Positions 33,199 to 42,243 of a DNA stretch of 64,000 nucleotides are shown here, piece after piece. How positions within the stretch are numbered: position 1 is the first letter of the stretch; every line of letters begins with the position of its first letter. The notes below the pieces were generated by a model. It was not told the origin of the DNA. It saw only the letters and a program-made list of their open reading frames with translations, and searched no databases. The stretch comes from VGSG01 sp040756375 (GTDB lineage Bacteria; Desulfobacterota; Desulfomonilia; Desulfomonilales; Desulfomonilaceae): contig JBFLZC010000004.1 of the NCBI GenBank assembly GCA_040756375.1, positions 186,001-250,000 of the forward strand. The letters are read 5' to 3'. Both the position numbers and the translations under genes were made by a program.

Positions 33199-36100
33199 TG
33201 AGAAGGAATATGTCGGTCGGTTCTCGGCAGTCGCCTCCGCGCGGCGCGTTGCGCTTGCGTTGGAAGCTTGTGATTGGCTTCGGATTGGTTTTCGGAATTA
33301 CGTTGGTGCTTCTGTTCGCGGCGACAATGTGGGGCATTCCGTTCACTCGCTATTCGGGCACGTACGCTGCCGACCGATCTGAGGCGATCAAGGACCTTAG
33401 CCTCGTGGCGGACCTCAAGAAAGAGGGCCTCCTCCGTTGGCTCGAAGAGCGCAAAAATAATGTGCGGCGTTTGTCCAACGACGAGTTCGTGCGGTCATCC
33501 GTCGGACAGCTCGCGCAGTCGGTTCAAGAAAAGACAAAGCGTGGGGAGTCGGCAGAAGAGATCCGGCAGGACTTGCTTCGGGACGCCACCGCGGATGCGC
33601 TTTGCAGGCACCTGAACCTGGTCATGAAGATTCACAAGGTGTTCCGAAAGATAGAGGCCACCGACGCGGCTACAGGCCTGATTTTGGCCTCAACCGAGGA
33701 AGCCGCTCTGGGAACTCTCTCTCCAGAGCGGTCCTTTGTAGAACGCATGGTCGGATCGGGTCAGGATCTGGCTATGGAAGTCAAGAAAGACACCGTGACG
33801 GGGGCAGCCAACCTGGTGACGTCGCACACGGTAATTGCTCCTGAAGCAGACACAATGAAGGAGCCACGAGCATCGGGAGCGATAACACTGTATATCGGTG
33901 TCGATGCTTTTCTCGGCCCCTTGTTTCAGACCGGCGCTGGGCTGGGACAGAGCGGCGAAATGGTGTTGGTCAACCATGACGGGACGATCCTCATGTCTCT
34001 GAAGCATCGACCGTTCGGAGCGGCCGAAGCCCAGATTTCGGAGCACCGCATTACGGCAAAACCCGCGGCATTGGCAGCGCGGGGAAAAGAGGGCATCGTA
34101 TTGGCCCCGGATTATCGCGGGGTGCCGGTCGTGGCTGCTTATCGGTACGTGCCGGTGACCCCGGAAGAAGGTTGGGGCCTGGTCGTAAAGATGGATGAAG
34201 ACGAGGTATTCGCTCGTCTGTGGAACCACATCTTTTACCTGACTCTGATCGGCTTTGTGGGTCTCATCGGCACGGGGATCGCCGCGACCTGGATGGCGGG
34301 CAAGGTGGCCAGGCCCGTAGAGAACCTCTCCTCTGCGGCTCAAGAGGTGACCCAAGGGAACTTCGACGTGCGGGCACAAACTGGCGGATCACGGGAACTC
34401 GAAGTCCTCTCGCAGGCGTTCAACTCCATGGTCCAACGGATTGGGGACTGGCATACAAATCTCACCGAAGAGGTCCAAGCTCGGACACAGGCGCTTCAAG
34501 AGAGCGAAGAGAGGCTTGGTCTTGCTTTGAAAGGGGCTCAATTGGGGCTTTGGGATTACAGTCCTCAGACCGGCGAAGTAGTCCGCGATCAACGGGCGGC
34601 GGAAATATATGGATATGGCATCGATGAAGTGAAGCCCACAATCGAACTATGGGAAAAGAGCATCCATCCTGCGGACCGGCTCAGAGTCACCAAGGCTTTT
34701 CGAGAACATTTGGAGGGCGTTACTCCTTCTTATGAAGAAGAGTACAGGATCGTCACCAAATCCGGACAAGAGAAGTGGGTCATGTCTCGAGGCAAGGTCG
34801 TTACCAGGGATGAGGACGGTAGTCCTACAAGAGTCGCGGGCACACTCGTGGATATTACCGCTCGTAAGATAGCTGAAGAGGAGGTCATCAGGGCGAGGGA
34901 CGAATGGCAGCGGACTTTTGACGCGGTGCCGGAATTAATCATGATTCTAGATTCGCAACGGCGTGTACTAAGGGCGAATAAGGCTACCGCCGAGATATTG
35001 GGAATAAGCCCCGAGGAACTTGCAGGCGGACAATGCTTTCAATCGCTCCACTGCAAGCAAGCGCCTCCGGAGTTCTGTCCCTTTACAAAAATGCTTGCCG
35101 ATGGGAAAGGTCATTCGTCCGAGTGCTTTGAAGAGAAACTGGGAGGGTTCTTTGAAATTACGGTATGGCCGCTGAAGGATTCCAATGACAACATCGTGGG
35201 AGCGGTGCAGATTGCTCGCGACATTACGAAGTCAAAAAGCCTTCAAGAACAGCTCGTCCGGGCTCAAAAGATGGAGGCGGTCGGCAACTTGGCCGGAGGC
35301 ATCGCGCACGACTTCAACAATATCCTTCAGGTGGTGATGGGCTACACCGAGCTGTTGCAGGCCGACAAGATAGAAGATAATCCCGACCTTGCTGATCTTG
35401 GAAGAATCAGAGATGCCGCGAAGAGAGGAGCAGATCTCGTCAAGAGACTCTTGACCGTCAGCCGGAAGGTGGAACCTGAATTCAGGCCTACAAGTTTGAA
35501 CCATCTCGTGGATAATCTGGAGAAATTGCTGACCCGTACCATCCCGAGGACAATTACTATTCAGCACCGTCTGCAAGACGGGCTGCGGCCCGTGAACGCG
35601 GATCCCGCTCAGATCGAACAAGTCCTTCTCAATCTTGCCATCAACGCCAGAGACGCCATGCCTGACGGGGGCACGTTGACTATTGAGACCGCCAATGTGG
35701 AGCTGGATCAGGAGTACTGCGATACGCATCTGGAAGTGACTCCAGGGCAATATGTGCTCCTTACGGTGTCAGACTCAGGCCTCGGCATCGACAAGCAAAC
35801 TTTGGTACGCATCTTCGAACCGTTTTTCACCACCAAGAAAGCCGGCGAAGGAACCGGCCTGGGACTCGCCATGGTGTATGGCATCGTAAAGCAGCATGGA
35901 GGGCAGATCACCTGTTACAGCGAGTCGGGGAGGGGCACGACGTTTAAGATCTATCTCCCCGCGATAGAGACAAAGACCGAGCTGTCGGCTCCCGAGAAGT
36001 CTGTAGCGCCTCCACGGGGCACGGAGACTATCCTACTGGTGGACGATGAGGAGCATATCCGGGAACTGGGGGCGAGGATTCTTGCCCGAGCCGGGTACAC

Positions 36101-36386
36101 GGTTCTGACGGCATCCTCAGGAAAACAGGCATTGGAGCTGTACGAGAAGGACGAGACGATCTCTCTAACCGTTATCGACTTGATAATGCCTGTAATGGAC
36201 GGAAGGCAGTGTCTCAGAGAGATTCTTGAGCTCAATCCAGCGGCTCGTGTGCTCATAGCCAGCGGGCATTCGTTAACTGCTCACGAAATCGATGCTATGG
36301 GGCAGGGTGCAAAGGGATTCGTCACCAAGCCTTATGACGCGAGACATTTGCTTCAGGCTGTTCGTGAAGTATTGGATAAGGGCTGA
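33198..36386 (+). CDS. Membrane hybrid histidine kinase (Cache-HAMP-PAS-PAS-HisKA-HATPase-REC)
   Basis: A 1062-residue protein. TM1 is about 23-45; an extracytoplasmic Cache-type domain extends to about 335; TM2 is about 342-362; HAMP follows (VENLSSAAQEVTQGNFDVRAQ). Two PAS domains occupy about 440-555 and 565-685; the second has a cysteine cluster, CFQSLHCKQAPPEFCPF. The H-box is NLAGGIAHDFNNILQVVMGY; HATPase_c has NLAINARDAMPDGG and GEGTGLGLAMVYGI. A C-terminal receiver (about 942-1060) has LVDDEEH and VIDLIMPVMDG. It is translationally coupled to the binding protein upstream. Output beyond the receiver is not visible locally. Confidence 0.93.
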   Translation: MRRNMSVGSRQSPPRGALRLRWKLVIGFGLVFGITLVLLFAATMWGIPFTRYSGTYAADRSEAIKDLSLVADLKKEGLLRWLEERKNNVRRLSNDEFVRSSVGQLAQSVQEKTKRGESAEEIRQDLLRDATADALCRHLNLVMKIHKVFRKIEATDAATGLILASTEEAALGTLSPERSFVERMVGSGQDLAMEVKKDTVTGAANLVTSHTVIAPEADTMKEPRASGAITLYIGVDAFLGPLFQTGAGLGQSGEMVLVNHDGTILMSLKHRPFGAAEAQISEHRITAKPAALAARGKEGIVLAPDYRGVPVVAAYRYVPVTPEEGWGLVVKMDEDEVFARLWNHIFYLTLIGFVGLIGTGIAATWMAGKVARPVENLSSAAQEVTQGNFDVRAQTGGSRELEVLSQAFNSMVQRIGDWHTNLTEEVQARTQALQESEERLGLALKGAQLGLWDYSPQTGEVVRDQRAAEIYGYGIDEVKPTIELWEKSIHPADRLRVTKAFREHLEGVTPSYEEEYRIVTKSGQEKWVMSRGKVVTRDEDGSPTRVAGTLVDITARKIAEEEVIRARDEWQRTFDAVPELIMILDSQRRVLRANKATAEILGISPEELAGGQCFQSLHCKQAPPEFCPFTKMLADGKGHSSECFEEKLGGFFEITVWPLKDSNDNIVGAVQIARDITKSKSLQEQLVRAQKMEAVGNLAGGIAHDFNNILQVVMGYTELLQADKIEDNPDLADLGRIRDAAKRGADLVKRLLTVSRKVEPEFRPTSLNHLVDNLEKLLTRTIPRTITIQHRLQDGLRPVNADPAQIEQVLLNLAINARDAMPDGGTLTIETANVELDQEYCDTHLEVTPGQYVLLTVSDSGLGIDKQTLVRIFEPFFTTKKAGEGTGLGLAMVYGIVKQHGGQITCYSESGRGTTFKIYLPAIETKTELSAPEKSVAPPRGTETILLVDDEEHIRELGARILARAGYTVLTASSGKQALELYEKDETISLTVIDLIMPVMDGRQCLREILELNPAARVLIASGHSLTAHEIDAMGQGAKGFVTKPYDARHLLQAVREVLDKG

Positions 36387-36459
36387 AGTCAATCCATGTA
36401 GGGTATATTAAGTTCTGTTTTTAGTAAGCTAAAATTCGACGGAAGCTGTTATATTAATT

Positions 36460-36473
36460 ACCAACGTGTTGGT
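36460..36473. promoter_or_regulatory. Palindrome ACCAAC-GT-GTTGGT in an AT-rich gap
   Basis: A perfect 6-2-6 palindrome in 36387-36615, next to TTATATTAATTA. The AT-rich island probably holds the promoter of the next kinase gene, but no box pair with good spacing is clear. The palindrome could be an operator. Confidence 0.3.
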
Positions 36474-36615
36474 TCGACGTGCAGGTATGGCCACTGGAGG
36501 CCGGCCGTCCTAGGCCTGACCCGCAGCCCGACTCGTGGCGAAATGGACGTCCATGTCGGCAGACATGTGTTCGTCCTAAGCCCTCAAAGAAGGCTCAGAT
36601 CAACTGGAAGCGCAT

Positions 36616-38976
36616 GTGGATGAACCGACATTGGAGTTGGTGGAAGTGAACGAACAATTGGAACGGGAAATCGGCGAACGTGAAGAACTCCAGCGGCTCC
36701 TGCAAAAGGAGAGGGACGCGTTCAGGCGTTATCTCGATGTTGCGGGAGTAATAATTGTGGCTCTGGATAAGGCAGGTTGTGTGAACCTGATCAACAAGAA
36801 GGGCTGCGAAATACTGGGCTATCCGTGTGAAGAGATTCTGGGCAAGAATTGGTTCGAGAATTTCGTTCCTCAACGTGAACGAAAACAAGTCCACACGGTC
36901 TTCCTGCAAATAATTGGAGGGCACGCGGACCCTGTGGAATACTATGAAAACCCGGTATTGACTAAGTCCGGAGAAGAACGGCTCATAGCCTGGCACAACA
37001 CATGGCTGACCGACGAAGCAGGCGGGATTATTGAGTCACTGAGCTCGGGCGAGGACATCACTGAGAAGAGGCAGGCGGAAGAACGTGCCAAACAGACTCA
37101 GGAGCGACTGGAACTCGCCCTCGAAGGGTCGGAGCTCGGCTTGTGGGATTGGAGCGTCCCCACCGGAAGAGCGGTTTGGAGCGGCCAAACATGGCAAATG
37201 CTTGGATACGCTCATGGAGAGGTCCAAGAGGACCTTCGCCACTGGAGGTCATTGGTTCATCCCGATGATTGGCCACAGGTGGCCGAGGCTTTCAATGGGC
37301 ATCTTCAGGGGCGGCTGGATGCATACGCGTGCGATTATCGTATGAAGGCCAAGTCCGGAGAATGGAGATGGGTCCAGTCGAGAGGAAGAGTTGTCCAATT
37401 CGATAGCGAAGGCAAACCCTTGCGGTTCGTGGGCACAAATCTCGACGTAACAGATCGCAAACGCGCAGAGCATGAGCTGAAGGAGCAGACCCGGCTGAGC
37501 CAAGTTCTTCTGGACGCGTTCCCCTGTGTCGCTTTGCTTCTGAGACCGCACACTCGTGAGATAGTTGCTTCCAACAAGGCCGCGAAAGAAGTTGGGGCGG
37601 TTCCTGGCGCGTGCTGCTACGCCACCTGGGGGCAGCGCGGGGATCCCTGTCCGTGGTGCCTGGCGCCGGAAGTATGGGCGACCGGACAGGCCCGGCAGCT
37701 GGAAGTGGAATCCCAGGGAATCGCCTGGGATGCACATTGGATTCCGGTAGATGAGGACCTGTACATGCACTTCGCGTTCGACATCACCGAACGAAAGCGT
37801 GCAGACCAGGAACGGGACGACTTGAGAGCCCAACTTCTTCAGGCGCAGAAGATGGAAGCCATCGGAACGCTGACCGGAGGCATTGCGCATGATTTCAACA
37901 ACTTGCTCACCATCATTAACGGCTATGCCGAGATGCTGCTCCTGGACAAGACTGAGGACGATCCGAGCTACGAGGACCTCCAGAAGATAATTCAAACCGG
38001 CCGCAAAGGGGCCGAAATGGTTCAAAGGCTTCTCGCATTCAGCAGACAAGGCGAGATCAACCCTCAGCCCATGGATGTGGGTGGCCTAGTACACGAGACG
38101 GAGAAGCTACTGAAAAGAACACTCCCCAAGATGATCGAGATCGAGACAATCGTGGCGGAAGAGGTGGGAATTATCAATGCTGATGCCGGACAAATTGAGC
38201 AGGTGATCATGAACCTGTGTATGAATGCAAAAGAAGCAATGCCAGAGGGCGGCAGGCTGACGATTGAAGTGAGAAATTCAACTCTTGAGGAGGACTACTG
38301 TCGATCGTACCTCGGAATCAAACCCGGAGACTATGTACTCCTCGCGGTTTCGGACACGGGCAAAGGCATGGATCAAGAGACGATGCGTCGGATCTTCGAT
38401 CCATTCTTCACAACCAGAGGATGGGATTCACGTAAGGGAACGGGTCTTGGGCTTTCGCTGACCAAAGGGCTGGTGGAACAACATGGTGGTTGGATCACGT
38501 GCTACAGCGAGCCCGGGTTGGGCACCACTTTCAAGGTTTACCTTCCGGTAATGAAAGTGTCGGAGCAGCCCGAAGAGCTCGAACAAGCTGCTGTCCCCGC
38601 GGTCGGTTCCGAAACCATCCTCTTGGTAGACGACGAAGAGCATGTACGCGACCTCGGTTCCAGGCTTCTTGCCCGCTCCGGTTACACCGTGATTACTGCG
38701 AGAAACGGCAGGGAAGCGCTGGAAATCTACGCCAATGAGCAGGGGAGCATTTCTTTAGTCATCCTGGATCTAATCATGCCTGAAATGGGGGGAAGCAAGT
38801 GCCTTGAGGAGCTTCTCAAGATCAATCCTAAGGTTAAGGTGATCATCTCCAGTGGCTATTCGCTGGGCACTCAGGAGCGAAGCACCGTTGCCGCCACGGC
38901 CAAAGCCTTTGTCGATAAGCCCTACGAAATGCAGCAACTCCTGACCGCGGTGCGCAAAGTCCTGGATGCGCCGTAA
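36616..38976 (+). CDS. Soluble hybrid histidine kinase (PAS x3-HisKA-HATPase-REC)
   Basis: A 786-residue cytoplasmic kinase. A short coiled coil (LELVEVNEQLEREIGEREELQRLL) leads into PAS1 (about 32-155), PAS2 (about 165-290) and PAS3 (about 295-395), the last with cysteines CCYATWGQRGDPCPWC. The H-box is TLTGGIAHDFNNLLTIINGY, HATPase_c has NLCMNAKEAMPEGG and KGTGLGLSLTKG, and the receiver has LVDDEEH and VILDLIMPEMGG. The start GTG 36616 is tentative: the frame is open to 36580, and the N-terminal coiled coil resembles the linker that normally follows a HAMP domain. It is a likely paralogue of the preceding kinase in its C-terminal half. Confidence 0.9.
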   Translation: MDEPTLELVEVNEQLEREIGEREELQRLLQKERDAFRRYLDVAGVIIVALDKAGCVNLINKKGCEILGYPCEEILGKNWFENFVPQRERKQVHTVFLQIIGGHADPVEYYENPVLTKSGEERLIAWHNTWLTDEAGGIIESLSSGEDITEKRQAEERAKQTQERLELALEGSELGLWDWSVPTGRAVWSGQTWQMLGYAHGEVQEDLRHWRSLVHPDDWPQVAEAFNGHLQGRLDAYACDYRMKAKSGEWRWVQSRGRVVQFDSEGKPLRFVGTNLDVTDRKRAEHELKEQTRLSQVLLDAFPCVALLLRPHTREIVASNKAAKEVGAVPGACCYATWGQRGDPCPWCLAPEVWATGQARQLEVESQGIAWDAHWIPVDEDLYMHFAFDITERKRADQERDDLRAQLLQAQKMEAIGTLTGGIAHDFNNLLTIINGYAEMLLLDKTEDDPSYEDLQKIIQTGRKGAEMVQRLLAFSRQGEINPQPMDVGGLVHETEKLLKRTLPKMIEIETIVAEEVGIINADAGQIEQVIMNLCMNAKEAMPEGGRLTIEVRNSTLEEDYCRSYLGIKPGDYVLLAVSDTGKGMDQETMRRIFDPFFTTRGWDSRKGTGLGLSLTKGLVEQHGGWITCYSEPGLGTTFKVYLPVMKVSEQPEELEQAAVPAVGSETILLVDDEEHVRDLGSRLLARSGYTVITARNGREALEIYANEQGSISLVILDLIMPEMGGSKCLEELLKINPKVKVIISSGYSLGTQERSTVAATAKAFVDKPYEMQQLLTAVRKVLDAP

Positions 38977-38986
38977 GCCGCGGCTG

Positions 38987-39093
38987 GTAGGATGCGGTGA
39001 CCTCGCGTCTCGCGGGGAACCGCATCGTTCGAGGTTTTCGGGGCCATCGATGTGGTGAGTCCCGCGCAGAACGCGTGACTCACCACATCCTAC
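38987..39093. repeat. GTAGGATG palindromic element, third copy
   Basis: Termini GTAGGATGCGGTGA and TCACCACATCCTAC match module 2 of the cassettes at 3831 and 4128, but the interior differs. Converging genes flank it, so it may also help end transcription. Confidence 0.7.
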
Positions 39094-39110
39094 AATAGCT
39101 GCAACGGCTT

Positions 39111-39216
39111 TGGTGGGACAGGCATCCCCGGATCGGCGTCCGGAGCCGGCTTGCCCGTCATGCCTGCGACAGCAGCGCCTCGGCCGCAATAGAGAGGCGG
39201 GACGCCTGTCCCACCA
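39111..39216. repeat. GGTGGGACAGGC palindromic element, copy 3
   Basis: Termini TGGTGGGACAGGCATCC and GGCGGGACGCCTGTCCCACCA. It is directly adjacent to the GTAGGATG element. Nothing else is seen in 38977-39380. Confidence 0.7.
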
Positions 39217-39380
39217 AAAACAGGCGCGCCTCCTGCTTCAATGTTGATTGATAGCAGTTCCGGAACGTGATGACGGGTTTAGTTGTAGCACCCGAACAAG
39301 GCGGCAAGAAGACTTGACTTTGCAGGTCCGCATATCCCGCTCGATCTAGCCCACAGGGCGGTCACGTCACGAGATCGATA

Positions 39381-41336
39381 TCAATAGATCGACTTGGGGC
39401 CGGTTCGCAGAATTGACTTGAAATCAGGCTCCACACCTGACATGTGGCACGCGTGGGAGATACGCCTGCACTCCGGGCAGAGCTTCTGGTCGAACTCGTA
39501 CCCCGGGACCGCAATGCTTTTGCCCACATGCTTAATGAAAATTCTCGGGAGGAAATAAACGCCGCAACCTTCACACTGCTCCATCTTGATGCGATTGATG
39601 GTGGTTCCACACATCAGGAGCAGACGCTCGTCTCCCAAGTCCTCCAGTTGCAGAGCGCCCGTTGGACAGATATTGACGCACGCGCCGCATCCGATGCAAT
39701 GCGGCAAGCCATGCACATAGTCTTTGAGCACTAGTGAACTCTCGCCCGCGTGGTAGAATCTTATCGCGGACACTCCGAGTTTCTCGGTGCAGACTTCCAC
39801 GCATTTGCCGCATCGCTCGCATATGTCGCAACGCAGGCAACGCCGCGCTTCTTCCTGAGCTGCCTTTTCGTCCAGCCCAAGCTCAACCTGCGCGAAGGTG
39901 GTCGTCCGCTTCTTCAAATCGATGAGCGGTATTTCCTGACGCTGAATAAACGCCTTTTCACGGTAGTTCATACGGATCGGTTTCACCATACGTCGCGGGC
40001 GAGGTACCTTACGAATTTCCAAAGGCTCGCCTCTCAAGTACGCGTGGATTCCCCACGCGGCTTTCTTTCCTGCGCCGATGGCCGCAACGACCGTTGCAGG
40101 TCCGCTCACCGCATCGCCACCGGCGAACACGTCGGAGATGTTCGTCTGGCAACTGATCGGCAGTGCTTCTATGGTCCCTTTGCGTGAAAGCCCGATCTCG
40201 CCGAATCCGGGGTAATCCTGCACGTGAGGAATCTGGCCGATGGCCGCGATCACCGCGCCCACAGGCATCCTGTATTCAGACCCTTCAATGGGGATTGGCC
40301 GACGCCGGCCGCTGTCGTCAGGTTCACCAAGGGTGGCCATAACGCATTCGATTGCTTCGAGCTTGTTCCTCTTCCCGTGGATAGCGACCGGGATCGTCAA
40401 CTGATGGAAATGCACTCCTTCTTCTGCAGCTTGGATGATCTCTTCGAAATGTGCAGGCATCTCCGAGCGAGTGCGACGGTAGAGAATGCTGACAGTTCGG
40501 CATCCCAGACGTACGCAAGTTCTCGCCGCGTCGATGGCAGCGTTGCCTCCTCCCACAATCGCCACGTTATCCGCCGGCTTCTTCCTCTTGCCGAAAGAGA
40601 CTTCTTTCAGGAATGTCAGGACATCGATTACCTGTGGAAAATCGGTTTCTCCGGGAATAGCGAGTCGGCCGCTCTTCCACGCGCCGATGCCCAGGAAAAA
40701 GGCCTTGTAACCGTCCTTTCTCAAATCGTTCAGGGTAAGGTCCTGGCCTACCGGCGTGTTCACCTTTATGTCCACACCCATTGCCGCAATCGCGTCGACT
40801 TCCCTGCGGACAAAGTCTCTTGGGAGACGGTATTCGGGAATCCCGGTCACCAGCATACCGCCCGGTTCGTTGAAAGCTTCAAACACCGTAACCTTGTATC
40901 CTTCCCACGCAAGGAAGTAGGCGGCAGTCAGGCCCGCGGGACCGGAGCCGATCACCGCGACTTTCTCCTTGAGATCAGCCTTCGGTGTGGGAATGGTGTA
41001 GCCTGTCCCGTGCTCCATCACCACTTTTGCTGCGAGCCCTTTGAGGTCCTTTACGCAGAGCGCCTTATCCAAGTACCGGCGCTGACACCAGGATTCACAA
41101 GGGTTCGGGCACACCAGCCCGCAGACCCAGGGAAAGGGATTGTCTTCGCGGATGAGTTCTACCGCTTCGTCGTAACGACCCTGACCAATGAGCGCAATGT
41201 AGGACGGGACATCAATTCCGGCAGGGCAATTGAGTTGACAGGGCGCGGAAGATTCTCTTTTGAGCCCGTCCGCGTCATACACAATATGACTGCTGTCAGC
41301 GGCCGGGCCGGGCGGAAACAATAAGTTGTCGTTCAT
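39381..41336 (-). CDS. GltD-like FAD/NAD(P) oxidoreductase with ferredoxin domains
   Basis: A 651-residue multicentre flavoprotein. The N-terminal 4Fe-4S region (CQLNCPAGIDVPSY; CGLVCPNPCESWC) matches glutamate synthase small subunits. It is followed by an FAD site (VAVIGSGPAGLTAAYFLA, about 128-145) and an NAD(P) site (VAIVGGGNAAIDAARTC, about 263-280). The C-terminal third adds CDICERCGKCVEVC, CIGCGACVNICPTGA and further pairs CEGC and CPEC. It would pass electrons between NAD(P)H and the ferredoxin subunit encoded upstream, connecting the Mo enzyme with the pyridine nucleotide pool. It is last in the minus-strand operon. Confidence 0.9.
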   Translation of the reverse strand: MNDNLLFPPGPAADSSHIVYDADGLKRESSAPCQLNCPAGIDVPSYIALIGQGRYDEAVELIREDNPFPWVCGLVCPNPCESWCQRRYLDKALCVKDLKGLAAKVVMEHGTGYTIPTPKADLKEKVAVIGSGPAGLTAAYFLAWEGYKVTVFEAFNEPGGMLVTGIPEYRLPRDFVRREVDAIAAMGVDIKVNTPVGQDLTLNDLRKDGYKAFFLGIGAWKSGRLAIPGETDFPQVIDVLTFLKEVSFGKRKKPADNVAIVGGGNAAIDAARTCVRLGCRTVSILYRRTRSEMPAHFEEIIQAAEEGVHFHQLTIPVAIHGKRNKLEAIECVMATLGEPDDSGRRRPIPIEGSEYRMPVGAVIAAIGQIPHVQDYPGFGEIGLSRKGTIEALPISCQTNISDVFAGGDAVSGPATVVAAIGAGKKAAWGIHAYLRGEPLEIRKVPRPRRMVKPIRMNYREKAFIQRQEIPLIDLKKRTTTFAQVELGLDEKAAQEEARRCLRCDICERCGKCVEVCTEKLGVSAIRFYHAGESSLVLKDYVHGLPHCIGCGACVNICPTGALQLEDLGDERLLLMCGTTINRIKMEQCEGCGVYFLPRIFIKHVGKSIAVPGYEFDQKLCPECRRISHACHMSGVEPDFKSILRTGPKSIY

Positions 41337-41505
41337 ATTCGGCTCCGAAGCAGGAAATATTTCAAATCACAAATTGAGGTCACAGCGGGTCACTGCCTAT
41401 GGGGCTTTGCGGTTGGTAGGATGGGCGTCTTTCCAGGTGTGGCCCGCTGTTGACCTACCGGTGATCGGCCTGATCGTAAGTGCAAGGTGCCTTCAGGCCG
41501 TCTAA

Positions 41506-42081
41506 TCACAAAGATCTTGTTACCCTGCCGGTTGCTCTTCCGGTCATTTCCAAAGATTCCGCGTACCTTTTTCGCAGGAGGTCTGAAGCCTGGTGCACAG
41601 GGCCGAAATGTAGGCACTGGGTCAGGCATCCGGTAACGCACGCCGGCTTGAGGCCGCGATCCACGCGATCCATGCAGTAATCGCACTTGACGACCTTGCC
41701 GGTTTCGGGGTTCCACTGGGGCACTCCCCACGGACACGCGGCTATGCAGCACTTACAACCGATGCACAAGCTCTGGTCCACGAAGACAATGCCGTCCTTG
41801 GCCCGTTTCTGAATCGCTCCGGTAGGGCAAACGTGCGCGCAGAACGGATTCTCGCAATGGAAACAGGGCAGGAAATGGTAGTCCATCCGAAGAGTGCTGC
41901 TCCTTACCCGGGGACCGATCTCGATGATTCTGCACAATCTCGGGCCGATGGGCAGGTTGTTCTTCATCTTGCAATGAAGTTCGCAGCTGTAGCAGCCGAT
42001 ACAGCGTTCTGAATCGTGGTACAGGTGCAGGCGATTCAAATCTCCTTCTTCCATAGGAATCAGATGTGGGGATACCGACAT
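41506..42081 (-). CDS. Four-cluster 4Fe-4S ferredoxin subunit (DmsB/PsrB-like)
   Basis: A 191-residue electron-transfer protein. Its cysteine groups are CIGCYSCELHC, CENPFCAHVCP, CIGCKCCIAACP and CDYCMDRVDRG...CVTGC, the pattern of DmsB, PsrB and HybA-type subunits with four cubane clusters. No signal peptide is present. It lies between the molybdopterin subunit and the GltD-like subunit and should wire them together. GGAGGCAATT precedes ATG 42081. Confidence 0.92.
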   Translation of the reverse strand: MSVSPHLIPMEEGDLNRLHLYHDSERCIGCYSCELHCKMKNNLPIGPRLCRIIEIGPRVRSSTLRMDYHFLPCFHCENPFCAHVCPTGAIQKRAKDGIVFVDQSLCIGCKCCIAACPWGVPQWNPETGKVVKCDYCMDRVDRGLKPACVTGCLTQCLHFGPVHQASDLLRKRYAESLEMTGRATGRVTRSL

Positions 42082-42243
42082 AATTGCCTCCGTTTATCTA
42101 GGGCACGCCCCGCATTTGGTACTCGCTGCGGTGCGATTGCTGACCGTTTGAACCCGTCCCATGAAACCTCGCCGAGGCTGCGGTCGTTCCGCCAGCGTAT
42201 GCGCCGCCGGCAGTAGGCCAAGCATGGGCACTCGGGGTTTTGG

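Noticed and set aside
40224..41324. 366-codon frame antisense to the GltD-like gene
   Set aside because: The minus strand encodes an unmistakable flavoprotein; this is a shadow frame.
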